In this document: piece after piece, positions 33,311-42,686 of the stretch
How the letters are laid out: every line of letters starts with the position of its first letter
How positions within the stretch are numbered: position 1 is the stretch's first letter
NCBI GenBank assembly: GCA_963627135.1
Contig: CAVFZY010000035.1
Coordinates: 62,001-126,000, forward strand
Direction: 5' to 3'
Source of the DNA: CAG-103 sp963627135
GTDB taxonomy: Bacteria; Bacillota; Clostridia; Oscillospirales; Oscillospiraceae
Length of the DNA: 64,000 nucleotides
Translations under genes and position numbers: made by a program
Notes under the pieces: generated by a model
Database searches by the model: none
The model's input: the letters and a program-made list of their open reading frames with translations, nothing else
Told to the model about the DNA's origin: nothing

Positions 33311-36300
33311 TCAGTACGTGGTCACGCCGGTGAAGGCGAGCGCGGCGTTGCCGGTCAGGCGCACGCCGTCGTCGTCATAGGTGACGATCAGGTCGCCGCC
33401 GCTGACCTTGACGGTGACGGGTTCGCCCTTCGGGCACAGGCCGGTTTCCGCGGCGGCCACTACGGCCGCGCACGCGCCGGTGCCGCAGGCGCGGGTTTCT
33501 CCGTTGCCGCGCTCCCAGACGCGCATCTTGATCGTCGTGCGGTTGACGACGCGGATGAACTCCGTGTTCGTGCGCGCGGGGAAGATGTCCGCGTGCTCAA
33601 ACTGCGGTCCGAGGCGCGCGACGTCCACCTCATCCACGCGGTCGGCAAAGACGACGCAGTGGGGGTTGCCCATCGAGAGGCACGTGATGCGGTATTCCCC
33701 GCCGGCGATGGTCACCGGCCGGTCGATCACGCGCGGGCCCGCGAGCGTCACGGGTACGGCCTCGGGCTGAAACGCGGGCTTGCCCATGTCGACCGTCACG
33801 AGGCCGACCGTGCCGAAGCGCGTGTACAGGTGCAGCCGGTGCACGAGGCCGCCGGCCTCGATCGTGAGATCGTCGCGCGGCACGATGCCGTTGTCGTACA
33901 GGTACTTGGCCACGCAGCGGATGGCGTTGCCGCCCATGCCGCCGGCGCTGCCGTCGCGGTTGAAGACGCGCATTTTTGCGTCGGCCACGTCGCTGTGCTC
34001 GATGAGCACGATACCGTAGCCGCCGATGCCGCGGTGGCGCGAGCAGAGCGGGATGCACAGCGACTCGGGGCAGGTGATGTGCCCGTCAAAGTTCTCAACG
34101 TAGATATAGTCGTCGCCGGTGGCCTGCATTTTCGCAAACTTCAGGCTCTGGCGCTCGGTGCGCATGTGGTTGATGTCCACGAGCTCGGTGTTGCGCTCGT
34201 TGTAGCGGCTGGCGATGATGTCCGCCAGGGCGTTGGCCGTGTCGAGCGAGGTGAAGCACGGGATGCCGAGCTGCAGCGCGCGGCGGTGCAGGGCGATGTA
34301 ATCGTCCATGGTCGCGTCCTTGAGCGCGCCGGTGTAGACGATGTAGTCGATGCAGCCGCTCTCGAGCAGGGCGAAGGCGCGGTCGCTCTCGTGGATGCCG
34401 CCGACGGTCACGACGTCGATGCCGAGGCGCGCGATGGCGGCAGCGGTCTCCTCGGTCGCGTAGAGGGCAAAGTGCAGGTCGTCGAGCTTCTTGGCCAGCG
34501 ACACGATCTCACCGAGGTCGTGCGTGTCCACGCTCACGAACACGCCGTGGCGGCCGTCCGGGTGCTGGCCGACGACCATGCCAGCCGAGGTCAGGCCCTT
34601 GAACAGCGCCTCCTGCATCGTCTTGCCGAGACCGAGCACCTCGCCCGTGGACTTCATCTCCGGGCCGAGGTAGGCGTTGACATCGCCGAGCTTTTCAAAC
34701 GAGAATACCGGCACCTTGACCGCGTAATACGGCGGGATGGGGTGCAGGCCGGTGCCGTAGCCGAGGCTCCCCAGCGGCGCGCCGAGCATGACGCGCGCCG
34801 CCACGTCCACCATCGGCACGCCCGTGACCTTGCTGATATACGGCACGGTGCGCGAGGCGCGGGGGTTGACCTCGATGACGTAGAGCTCGTTTTCCCAGAT
34901 GAGGTACTGGATGTTCACAAGCCCCTTCGTGCCGAGCGCGAGGGCGAGCTTGCGCGAGCTGTCCACGATCTTCTCCGTCATCATGTCGTTGAGGTTGTAC
35001 GGCGGGTAGACGGCGATGGAGTCGCCGCTGTGCACGCCGGCGCGCTCGATGTGCTCCATGATGCCGGGGATGAGCACGTCCGTACCGTCGGAGATGACGT
35101 CCACCTCCAGCTCCGTGCCCATCATGTACTTGTCCACGAGCACGGGGTTGTCGATGCCCTGCGCGAGGATGCGCTGCATATACGTCGTGACCTCGGCGTC
35201 GTCGTGGACGATCTTCATGTTCTGGCCGCCGATGACGTACGACGGGCGCAGCAGCACGGGGTAGCCGAGCGTCTGCGCGGCGTGCAGGGCCTCGGGCAGC
35301 GTCTGCACGCCCATGCCCTTCGGGCGCGAGATGTGGAAGCGCTCGAGCAGCTTGTCAAACCGCTCGCGGTCCTCGGCGATGTCGATGCCCTCGGCCGATG
35401 TGCCGAGGATGCGGATGCCGTGGCGGTCGAGCGTCTGCGTGAGTGCGATGGCGGTCTGGCCGCCGAAGGCGACCACGACGCCGACGGGCTGCTCCACGTC
35501 AATGATCTGCAGCACGTCCTCGGCCGTGAGCGGCTCGAAATACAGCCGGTCGGCGGTGTCGTAGTCCGTGGAGACGGTCTCGGGGTTGTTGTTGACGATG
35601 ACGACGTCATAGCCCATGGCCTTGAGCGTCCACACGCAGTGGACGGACGAATAGTCAAACTCGATGCCCTGGCCGATGCGGATCGGCCCGGAGCCGAGCA
35701 CCATGACGACGGGCTTGCCGCTGCGCGGGAAGGTGCGCGCCTCGCAGCGCGCGTCCGCGCTGGCGTAGAAATACGGGGTCTGCGCGTCGAACTCGGCGGC
35801 GCAGGTATCGACCATCTTGTAGCCCGCGCGGAAGGGGGGCAGCGTTTCGCTGCCGGACAGGCGCCGCAGCGCCGCGTCCGGATAGCCGAGGTGCTTGCCG
35901 CGCTGATAGCTTTCCGGCGTTAGACCGCTTTGAATGCTCGCCTCATAGTCCACAAGGTTTTGCAGCCGGGACAAAAACCAGCGGTCGATGCGGGTAATGT
36001 CGTGAATTTCGTCGATGGACACGCCGCTGCACAGCGCCTCAAAAACGGTGAACAGGCGGTGATCGTCGCAGTCGGCGAGCCGGTCGCGCACCGGGCGGTC
36101 GGACAGCGGTTTGGCGTGCAGCGTGTCGAGATGGATCTCGGCGCCGCGCACGGCCTTGAGCAGCGCGCTTTCAAAGTTCGTGCCGATGGCCATGACCTCG
36201 CCGGTGGCCTTCATCTGCGTGCCGAGGCGGCGGGACGCGCCGACGAACTTGTCAAATGGCCACTTGGGGAACTTCACAACGACGTAGTCCAGCGCGGGCT

Positions 36301-37339
36301 CGAAGCAGGCGCAGGTCTTGCCGGTGATGTCGTTTTGAATTTCGTCGAGCGTGTAGCCGAGGGCAATCTTCGTCGTGATCTTCGCGATCGGGTAGCCGGT
36401 CGCCTTCGACGCGAGCGCCGACGAACGCGATACGCGGGGGTTGACCTCGATGACGGCATACTCAAAGCTGTCGGGATTGAGCGCAAACTGGCAGTTGCAG
36501 CCGCCGACGATGTCGAGCGCGGAGATGATGTTCAGCGCCGCGCTGCGCAGCATCTGAAACTCCTTGTCCGAGAGCGTCAGCGCCGGGGCGACGACGATGC
36601 TGTCGCCGGTGTGCACGCCGACGGGGTCGAAGTTTTCCATGCTGCACACGGCAATGACGTTGCCGGCGCTGTCGCGCATGGTCTCAAACTCAATCTCTTT
36701 CCAGCCGTAGATATAGCGCTCGACGAGGATCTGCGTGATCGGGGATGCGTCGAGGCCCGTCTGCGCGACGAGGCCGAGCTCCTCCGGGCTGTAGGCCACG
36801 CCGCCGCCCGCGCCGCCGAGCGTGAACGCCGGGCGGATGATGACGGGGTAGCCGATGCTGTCGGCGACCTCCAGCGCCTCCGCCACGGTGTTCGCGATGC
36901 CGGAGGGGATGGTCGGCTCGCCGATGGCGGCCATGGTCTCCTTGAAAAGCTCGCGGTCCTCGGCCTTGTCGATGGCCTCCGCGTTCGTGCCGATGAGGCG
37001 GACGTTGTGCTGCTGCAAAAAGCCCTCCTTGTCGAGCTCCATCGCGAGCGTCAGGCCCGTCTGGCCACCGAGTCCGGCGAGGAGACTGTCGGGCTGCTCC
37101 TTTTCGATGATGCGCTTGACGGAGGTCAGCGTGAGCGGCTCGAGATAAATTTCGTCCGCGAGGGCCTTGTCGGTCATGATCGTCGCGGGGTTGGAGTTGA
37201 CGAGCACGACGTTCACGCCTGCGTCGTGCAGCACGCGGCACGCCTGCGCGCCGGCATAGTCGAACTCCGCCGCCTGACCGATCACGATCGGGCCGGAGCC
37301 GATGACCATGACTTTGCGGATGCTGGTATCAATCGGCAT
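33311..37339 (-). CDS. carB: Carbamoyl-phosphate synthase large subunit fused to a DapF-like domain
   Basis: A single 1342-residue frame. Residues 1-1058 are a complete CarB: two ATP-grasp halves (GSGPIVIGQAAEFDYAG near 14, GSGPIRIGQGIEFDYSS near 555) and an MGS-like allosteric domain (YATEETAAAI onward, about 950-1050). Residues 1064-1342 (33311-34150) are diaminopimelate-epimerase-like: LKFAKMQATGDD, FNRDGSAGGMGGNAIRC, GNPHCVVF, ERGNGETRACGTGAC. The second catalytic Cys (1285) is present, but the first is Gly1136 (MGGN instead of MCGN), and the substrate Asn of GND is Asp. The internal Met at 34165 lacks a ribosome site. Overlaps carA by 11 bases. CarB makes carbamoyl phosphate for the operon's ArgF; the second domain's activity is uncertain. 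Confidence 0.93.
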   Translation of the reverse strand: MPIDTSIRKVMVIGSGPIVIGQAAEFDYAGAQACRVLHDAGVNVVLVNSNPATIMTDKALADEIYLEPLTLTSVKRIIEKEQPDSLLAGLGGQTGLTLAMELDKEGFLQQHNVRLIGTNAEAIDKAEDRELFKETMAAIGEPTIPSGIANTVAEALEVADSIGYPVIIRPAFTLGGAGGGVAYSPEELGLVAQTGLDASPITQILVERYIYGWKEIEFETMRDSAGNVIAVCSMENFDPVGVHTGDSIVVAPALTLSDKEFQMLRSAALNIISALDIVGGCNCQFALNPDSFEYAVIEVNPRVSRSSALASKATGYPIAKITTKIALGYTLDEIQNDITGKTCACFEPALDYVVVKFPKWPFDKFVGASRRLGTQMKATGEVMAIGTNFESALLKAVRGAEIHLDTLHAKPLSDRPVRDRLADCDDHRLFTVFEALCSGVSIDEIHDITRIDRWFLSRLQNLVDYEASIQSGLTPESYQRGKHLGYPDAALRRLSGSETLPPFRAGYKMVDTCAAEFDAQTPYFYASADARCEARTFPRSGKPVVMVLGSGPIRIGQGIEFDYSSVHCVWTLKAMGYDVVIVNNNPETVSTDYDTADRLYFEPLTAEDVLQIIDVEQPVGVVVAFGGQTAIALTQTLDRHGIRILGTSAEGIDIAEDRERFDKLLERFHISRPKGMGVQTLPEALHAAQTLGYPVLLRPSYVIGGQNMKIVHDDAEVTTYMQRILAQGIDNPVLVDKYMMGTELEVDVISDGTDVLIPGIMEHIERAGVHSGDSIAVYPPYNLNDMMTEKIVDSSRKLALALGTKGLVNIQYLIWENELYVIEVNPRASRTVPYISKVTGVPMVDVAARVMLGAPLGSLGYGTGLHPIPPYYAVKVPVFSFEKLGDVNAYLGPEMKSTGEVLGLGKTMQEALFKGLTSAGMVVGQHPDGRHGVFVSVDTHDLGEIVSLAKKLDDLHFALYATEETAAAIARLGIDVVTVGGIHESDRAFALLESGCIDYIVYTGALKDATMDDYIALHRRALQLGIPCFTSLDTANALADIIASRYNERNTELVDINHMRTERQSLKFAKMQATGDDYIYVENFDGHITCPESLCIPLCSRHRGIGGYGIVLIEHSDVADAKMRVFNRDGSAGGMGGNAIRCVAKYLYDNGIVPRDDLTIEAGGLVHRLHLYTRFGTVGLVTVDMGKPAFQPEAVPVTLAGPRVIDRPVTIAGGEYRITCLSMGNPHCVVFADRVDEVDVARLGPQFEHADIFPARTNTEFIRVVNRTTIKMRVWERGNGETRACGTGACAAVVAAAETGLCPKGEPVTVKVSGGDLIVTYDDDGVRLTGNAALAFTGVTTY

Positions 37340-38396
37340 GGTGCGTACCTCCCATCAGGTCACAGAATCGGTCGAAGAGAAAGGCCGTGTCGTGCGGGCC
37401 CGAGCACGCCTCGGGGTGAAACTGCACGGAAAAGGCCTGCAGGTCGGGGTAGTCCACGCCTTCGCACGTGCCGTCGTTGGCGTTGACGTAGCGGATGACG
37501 CCGGTTTTCACACTCTCGGGCACGACGGCGTAGCCATGGTTCTGGCTGGTGAGGAACGTGCGCGTGCCGCACACGTCGCGCGCCGGCTGGTTCACGCCGC
37601 GGTGGCCATACTTGAGCTTCACGGTGCTGCCGCCCTGCGCCAGCGCCATGAGCTGGTGGCCGAGGCAGATGCCGAACATCGGGATGCGGCCGAAGAGCCT
37701 GGCGATCTCCGCGATCTGGCCGACGTTGTCCGTCGGGTCGCCGGGGCCATTGGAGAGCATGACGCCGTCATACCCGGCGGCGAGGATGTCTTCCGCCTTG
37801 GCAGAGCAGGGCAGCACCGTCACGGCGCAGCCACGGCGGCAGAGCTCGCGCGCGATGTTGCGCTTCGCGCCGTAGTCGATGAGCGCCACGCGGTGCAGCA
37901 CATCGCCCTCCGGCCGGAGGGTGTAGCTTTCCGGCGTCGTCACCTGCGGCACGGGGTCCGTGATGCGGTAGGCGCGCAGGGGCGCGAGATCGTCCGGCAC
38001 CGTGTCGCAGATGGCGGCGTTCATGGTGCCGGCCTCGCGCAGGATGCGCGTGACGGCGCGGGTGTCGATGCCGGCGATGCCGGGGATGTGGTTGGCTTTC
38101 AAAAACGCGTCGAGCGTTTCCTCGCACCGGAAGTTCGACGGCGTGGTGCACTGCTCGCGCACGACGTAGCCGCGCACGCAGCACTTGCCCTCAAAATCGG
38201 CCGGGATGATGCCGTAGTTGCCGATGAGCGGGAATGTCTGCAGCACGATCTGGCCGCAGTAGCTCGGGTCCGTGAGCGTTTCAATGTAGCCGTTCATGCC
38301 GGTGGTGAACACCAGCTCGCCCACCGTGTCGCACGGTGCGCCGAAAGCGAGGCCTGCAAAGACCTCGCCGTTTTCGAGTACCAGATATCGCTTCAT
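37329..38396 (-). CDS. carA: Carbamoyl-phosphate synthase small subunit
   Basis: A 355-residue glutamine amidotransferase that feeds ammonia to CarB. The N-terminal CPSase domain starts KRYLVLENGEVFAGLAFG. The class I amidotransferase part has the nucleophile Cys in FGICLGHQLMAL (near 243) and the His/Glu pair in FHPEACSGP (near 330). It overlaps argF by 4 bases and carB by 11, so it is translationally coupled to both. Being inside the arginine operon suggests an arginine-regulated enzyme rather than a pyrimidine one. Confidence 0.94.
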   Translation of the reverse strand: MKRYLVLENGEVFAGLAFGAPCDTVGELVFTTGMNGYIETLTDPSYCGQIVLQTFPLIGNYGIIPADFEGKCCVRGYVVREQCTTPSNFRCEETLDAFLKANHIPGIAGIDTRAVTRILREAGTMNAAICDTVPDDLAPLRAYRITDPVPQVTTPESYTLRPEGDVLHRVALIDYGAKRNIARELCRRGCAVTVLPCSAKAEDILAAGYDGVMLSNGPGDPTDNVGQIAEIARLFGRIPMFGICLGHQLMALAQGGSTVKLKYGHRGVNQPARDVCGTRTFLTSQNHGYAVVPESVKTGVIRYVNANDGTCEGVDYPDLQAFSVQFHPEACSGPHDTAFLFDRFCDLMGGTHHAD

Positions 38397-39391
38397 AGCT
38401 CGATCTCCGCAAGCGTCGCCGCCATGACGGCCTTGATGGTGTGCATGCGGTTTTCGGCCTCCTGGAACACGACCGACTGCGCGCTTTCAAACACGTCGTC
38501 CGTGACCTCCATGGCCTCGCGGCCGAAGCGCGTGCACATCTCGTTGCCGATGGCGGTCTTTTTGTCGTGATATGCCGGCAGACAGTGCATGAAGATGGCG
38601 TCGGGGTCGGCCTTGGCCATGAGCGCCGCGTTGACCTGATACGGCGCGAGCGCGGCAATGCGCTCGGCCCAGACGGACGCGGGCTCGCCCATGGAGACCC
38701 AGATGTCGGTATAGATCACGTTCGCGCCCTGCACGGCCGCGGCGGGGTCGGAGATAAAGTCGAGCGTCGCGCCCGTCTGCGCCGCGATGGCCTGACATGC
38801 GGCGACGAGCTGCGCATCTGGGAAATAGCCCTCGGGCGCGCAGGCCGTGAAGTGCATGCCCATCTTCGCGCAGCCGACCATGAGGGAGTTGCCCATGTTG
38901 AAGCGCGCGTCGCCCATGTAGACGAGGTGGATGTTCTCCAGCGAGCCGAAGTGCTCCCGGATGGTCAGGAAGTCTGCGAGGATCTGCGTCGGGTGAAATT
39001 CATCCGTCAGGCCGTTCCAGACCGGGACGGAGGCGTACTGCGCCAGCTCCTCGACGATGCACTGGCCGAAGCCGCGGTACTCAATGCCGTCGAACATGCC
39101 CGAGAGCACGCGCGCCGTGTCGGCGATGCTCTCCTTCTTGCCGATCTGCGAGCCGGTGGAGTCGAGATACGTGCTGCCCATGCCCAGGTCGTGCGCCGCG
39201 ACCTCGAAGCTGCTGCGCGTGCGCGTGCTCGTCTTTTCAAAGATGAGCGCGACGTTCTTGCCCTCGCACAGGCGGTGCGGGATACCGGCCTTCTTTTCGC
39301 TCTTGAGCTGGGCAGCGAGCCGGAGCAGGTAGTCGATCTGCTCGGGCGTGTAGTCGAGCAGCTTGAGAAAATCGTTGCCTTTGAGATTCAT
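38393..39391 (-). CDS. argF: Ornithine carbamoyltransferase
   Basis: The 332-residue enzyme makes citrulline from ornithine and carbamoyl phosphate. Visible motifs: EKTSTRTRSSFE (about 53-64, carbamoyl-phosphate binding), DEFHPTQILADF (about 131-142), and MHCLPAYH near 271. The ATG at 39391 follows AAGGAGG; longer in-frame starts read through the end of argD in a wrong frame. Fourth in the operon after argD. Confidence 0.94.
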   Translation of the reverse strand: MNLKGNDFLKLLDYTPEQIDYLLRLAAQLKSEKKAGIPHRLCEGKNVALIFEKTSTRTRSSFEVAAHDLGMGSTYLDSTGSQIGKKESIADTARVLSGMFDGIEYRGFGQCIVEELAQYASVPVWNGLTDEFHPTQILADFLTIREHFGSLENIHLVYMGDARFNMGNSLMVGCAKMGMHFTACAPEGYFPDAQLVAACQAIAAQTGATLDFISDPAAAVQGANVIYTDIWVSMGEPASVWAERIAALAPYQVNAALMAKADPDAIFMHCLPAYHDKKTAIGNEMCTRFGREAMEVTDDVFESAQSVVFQEAENRMHTIKAVMAATLAEIEL

Positions 39392-39405
39392 GTCGGTGTT
39401 CCTCC

Positions 39406-40572
39406 TTATTCTCCGGCGCAGACGTCTTTGAGCACGCTGACCGCCTGCTCGAGCTGCGCCATGGGGATGTTGAGCGCCGGCAGCAGGCGCACCTTGTTCT
39501 TCGCCGAGATGACGAGCACACCGCGCGCCATGCACGCCGCGATGACGTCCTTGACCGGGCGCTCCGGCTCCACGCCGAGCATCAGACCCAGACCCGTGAC
39601 GCTCTTGACGCCCTTGGCGCCGGTGAGAGAGCTGACGATGAAGTCGGACTTTTCCTGCACGGACTGCAGCAGCGGGCCGTCGAGCCGGTGCAGAATGCTC
39701 AGCGCGCCGGCGCAGCAGACGGGGTTTCCGCCGAAGGTGGAGCCGTGGCTGCCGGGGGTGAGCACGTCCTGCATCTTCTCGCCGAGCAGCGTTGCGCCCA
39801 GCGGCAGGCCGCCGCCGAGGCCCTTGGCCGTGGAGACAATGTCCGGCGTGATGCCGTAGTGCATGTAGCCATAGAGCTTGCCGCTGCGGCCGTTGCCGAT
39901 CTGCACCTCGTCGCAGATGAGCAGAATGTCCTGCTCGGCGGCGAGCTGCGCCGCGCCCTTGACGAAGGCCTGCGTCAGCGGGATGACGCCGCCCTCGCCC
40001 TGCACGACCTCCATCATGATGGCGGCGCACTTGTGCGCGGCCACCTGCGCCTTGAGATCGTCAAGGTTATTCGCCTCGGCGTAGGCAAAGCCCTCCGTCA
40101 GCGGCAGAAAGTCGTGGTGGAACACGTCCTGCCCGGTCGCGGCGAGCGTCGTGATCGTGCGGCCGTGGAAGCTGTTTTTGAGCGTGATGATGGTGTGGTA
40201 TTCCGGGCCCTTATGGTCGGCGGCGTACTTGCGCGCAGCCTTGATGGCGCACTCGTTGGCCTCAGCGCCGGAGTTGGAGAAGAAGACCTTCTTCATGCCG
40301 GTCTTTTCGCACAGCAGCTGCGCCAGCTGCGCGTCGGGCGCGGTGTAGTAGAGGTTCGAGGCGTGCTGCACGGTGCACAGCTGCTCGGTCACGGCGCGGA
40401 TCCACGCGGGGTCGGCGATGCCGAAGCTGTTGACGGCGATGCCCGTCGCCATGTCGATATAGACCTTGCCGTCCGCGTCCCAGACGAGCGAGCCCTTGCC
40501 GCGCGCGATCGTCACGGGGAAGCGGGCGTAGGTGTTGGCGATATAGGTACTGTCAAGTTGCGGAATGTTCAT
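39406..40572 (-). CDS. argD: Acetylornithine aminotransferase
   Basis: A 388-residue class III PLP aminotransferase. FSNSGAEANECAIKAAR, LICDEVQIGNGRSGK and the Schiff-base Lys in STAKGLGGGLPLGA are visible. It converts N-acetylglutamate semialdehyde to acetylornithine. The ATG at 40572 is chosen for AAGGAGG upstream; it lies 20 bases inside the end of argB. Confidence 0.94.
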   Translation of the reverse strand: MNIPQLDSTYIANTYARFPVTIARGKGSLVWDADGKVYIDMATGIAVNSFGIADPAWIRAVTEQLCTVQHASNLYYTAPDAQLAQLLCEKTGMKKVFFSNSGAEANECAIKAARKYAADHKGPEYHTIITLKNSFHGRTITTLAATGQDVFHHDFLPLTEGFAYAEANNLDDLKAQVAAHKCAAIMMEVVQGEGGVIPLTQAFVKGAAQLAAEQDILLICDEVQIGNGRSGKLYGYMHYGITPDIVSTAKGLGGGLPLGATLLGEKMQDVLTPGSHGSTFGGNPVCCAGALSILHRLDGPLLQSVQEKSDFIVSSLTGAKGVKSVTGLGLMLGVEPERPVKDVIAACMARGVLVISAKNKVRLLPALNIPMAQLEQAVSVLKDVCAGE

Positions 40573-41443
40573 CTGTTTTTCCTCCTTGTCCGGCAACGAA
40601 CATGGTGCCGATGCCTTCGTTTGTCAGCATTTCGATCAGGATGGCGTGCGGCACGCGGCCGTCGATGATAAAGACGCGGTGCACGCCCCAGCGGATGGCA
40701 TCGATGCAGCAGGTCACCTTCGGCAGCATGCCGCCGTTGATGACGCCGGACTCCATGAGCGCGCACGCGTCCGCCGTGTGGATGACGGGGATGAGCGTAC
40801 TCGGGTCGTCCCTGTCGCGCAGGATGCCGCTGATGTCGGTCATGGCGATGAGGCTCTCGGCGCCCAGCTCGCCCGCGATGCGCGCGGCCGCCGTGTCGGC
40901 GTTGATGTTGTAGACATGGCCCTGCGTGTCGCACCCGACGGTGGACACGACGGGGATGTAGCCCTTGTCGATCACGTCGAGGATGGGGCGCACGTCGACC
41001 TTCGTGATCTCGCCCACGTAGCCGAGACGTTCATCGCGCACACGCGCCTGGATCATCTGCCCGTCGATGCCGGACAGGCCGATCGCCCGGCCGCCCTTGT
41101 GGCCGATGAGGTTGACGAGCGTCTTGTTGATCTTTCCGGCGAGGACCATCTGCACGATGTCGGCCGTCTCCGCGTCCGTGACGCGCAGGCCGTCGATAAA
41201 CTGCGTCTGCTTGCCGAGCCGTTCGAGCGTTTCCGTGATCTCCGGCCCGCCGCCGTGCACGAGCACGACCTTCACCCCGATGAGCGACAGCAGCACGATG
41301 TCGCGCATGACGGAGTCTTTGAGCTTTTCGCTGATCATGGCGTTGCCGCCGTATTTGATGACAACGATCTTGCCGTTGTATTCCTGTATGTAGGGCAGCG
41401 CGTGGACGAGGACCTTTGCGCGCTGCGGATTCGTGATGTCCAT
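40553..41443 (-). CDS. argB: Acetylglutamate kinase
   Basis: A 296-residue amino-acid kinase: VVIKYGGNAM at the start (Lys for ATP), LVHGGGPEI (near 63-71), and EVTK-like EITKVDVRP region near 170. It phosphorylates N-acetylglutamate, commonly the arginine-inhibited step. GGAGGAAC precedes the ATG. Its 3' end overlaps argD by 20 bases. Confidence 0.94.
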   Translation of the reverse strand: MDITNPQRAKVLVHALPYIQEYNGKIVVIKYGGNAMISEKLKDSVMRDIVLLSLIGVKVVLVHGGGPEITETLERLGKQTQFIDGLRVTDAETADIVQMVLAGKINKTLVNLIGHKGGRAIGLSGIDGQMIQARVRDERLGYVGEITKVDVRPILDVIDKGYIPVVSTVGCDTQGHVYNINADTAAARIAGELGAESLIAMTDISGILRDRDDPSTLIPVIHTADACALMESGVINGGMLPKVTCCIDAIRWGVHRVFIIDGRVPHAILIEMLTNEGIGTMFVAGQGGKTDEHSAT

Positions 41444-41461
41444 GATGGTGTTCCTCCGGGT

Positions 41462-42676
41462 TCAGGTGCGGTAGTCGCCGTTGATCTTCACGTAGTCATA
41501 CGTCAGGTCGCAGCCCCAGGCCGTGGCGCCCTCGTTGCCGGACTTGAGGTCCACGAGGATCTCGATCTCCTTTTCGAGCAGGACCTTTTTGGCTTCCTCC
41601 TCAGAAAACGGGATGCCCGCGCCGTCGGCGCACACGCGCACCGTGCCGGCCGCCGAACGGAAGGCCACGTCCACCTTGTGCACGTCCACATTCGCGCCGC
41701 TGTAGCCGATGGCGCACAGCACGCGGCCCCAGTTGGCGTCCGCGCCGAACATGGCGGCCTTGACGAGCGCTGAGCAGATGATGCTCTTTGCGACAGTCTT
41801 GGCGGTGCCGTGGTCGGAAGCGCCGGTGACGCAGCACTCAAGCAGACGCGTGGCGCCCTCGCCGTCGCCCGCGATCTGGCGGCAGAGCCAGACGGTCACG
41901 CTGTTGAGCGCGCGGCAGAAGGCCGTGAAGTCCGCGCCGGGCGCGGTGATCTCGGCATTGCCGGCGAGACCGTTTGCCAGGATGGCGACCATGTCGTTCG
42001 TGGACGTGTCGCCGTCGACGCTGACCATGTTGAAGGTATCCTGCACGTCGCCGGAGAGGGCGGCCTGCAGCATGGCGGGGCTGACGGCGCAGTCCGTCGT
42101 GAGGAAGACGAGCATGGTCGCGAGGTTCGGGTGGATCATGCCGGAGCCCTTGGCGATGCCGCCGATCGTGCAGGTCTTGCCGCCGGCGGTGAACTGCACG
42201 GCGATCTCCTTGCGGTGCGTGTCGGTGGTCATGATGGCCTCGGCCGCCTGGCCGGAGTGGTCGCCGAGCGCGGCGGCGAGCTGCGGCAGACCGGCGCGGA
42301 TGGGCGCGAGATCGAGCGGCTGGCCGATCACGCCCGTGGACGCGACGATGACGTCCTGCGGCGCGATGTGCAGCTGCGCCGCCGTGAGCGCGCTCATCTC
42401 CTCGGCGACGGCGACGCCGTCGGCGTTGCAGGTGTTGGCATTGCCGCTGTTGCAGAGCACGGCCTGGGCCCTGCCGTCAGAAAGGTGCGCCTTCGTCACG
42501 GTCAGGGGCGCGCCCTTGACGAGGTTGGATGTATAGACCGCCGCGGCGCTGGCCGGGACGGCGCTGTAGATGAGCGCGAGGTCGCGCTTGGATTGGTTTC
42601 TGCGGATGCCGCAGTGGATGCCCGCGGCGGAAAAACCCTGTGCGGCGCACACGCCGCCGGTGACTTGCTTCATCAT
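41462..42676 (-). CDS. argJ: Bifunctional ornithine acetyltransferase / N-acetylglutamate synthase
   Basis: A 404-residue ArgJ. The self-cleavage site is the Thr of HPNLATMLVF (about residue 185), and the FSAAGIHCGIR start and VFRS-like AFRSAAGTV segment fit the family. ArgJ recycles the acetyl group from acetylornithine to glutamate, which explains the absence of argE and argA here. AAGGAGG precedes two adjacent ATGs (42676 and 42673). Confidence 0.94.
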   Translation of the reverse strand: MMKQVTGGVCAAQGFSAAGIHCGIRRNQSKRDLALIYSAVPASAAAVYTSNLVKGAPLTVTKAHLSDGRAQAVLCNSGNANTCNADGVAVAEEMSALTAAQLHIAPQDVIVASTGVIGQPLDLAPIRAGLPQLAAALGDHSGQAAEAIMTTDTHRKEIAVQFTAGGKTCTIGGIAKGSGMIHPNLATMLVFLTTDCAVSPAMLQAALSGDVQDTFNMVSVDGDTSTNDMVAILANGLAGNAEITAPGADFTAFCRALNSVTVWLCRQIAGDGEGATRLLECCVTGASDHGTAKTVAKSIICSALVKAAMFGADANWGRVLCAIGYSGANVDVHKVDVAFRSAAGTVRVCADGAGIPFSEEEAKKVLLEKEIEILVDLKSGNEGATAWGCDLTYDYVKINGDYRT

Positions 42677-42686
42677 TCGTTCCTCC

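Noticed and set aside
34165..34167. DapF-like part as a separate gene starting at the internal Met
   Set aside because: No stop separates it from CarB and no ribosome binding site precedes the Met; the frame is continuous.
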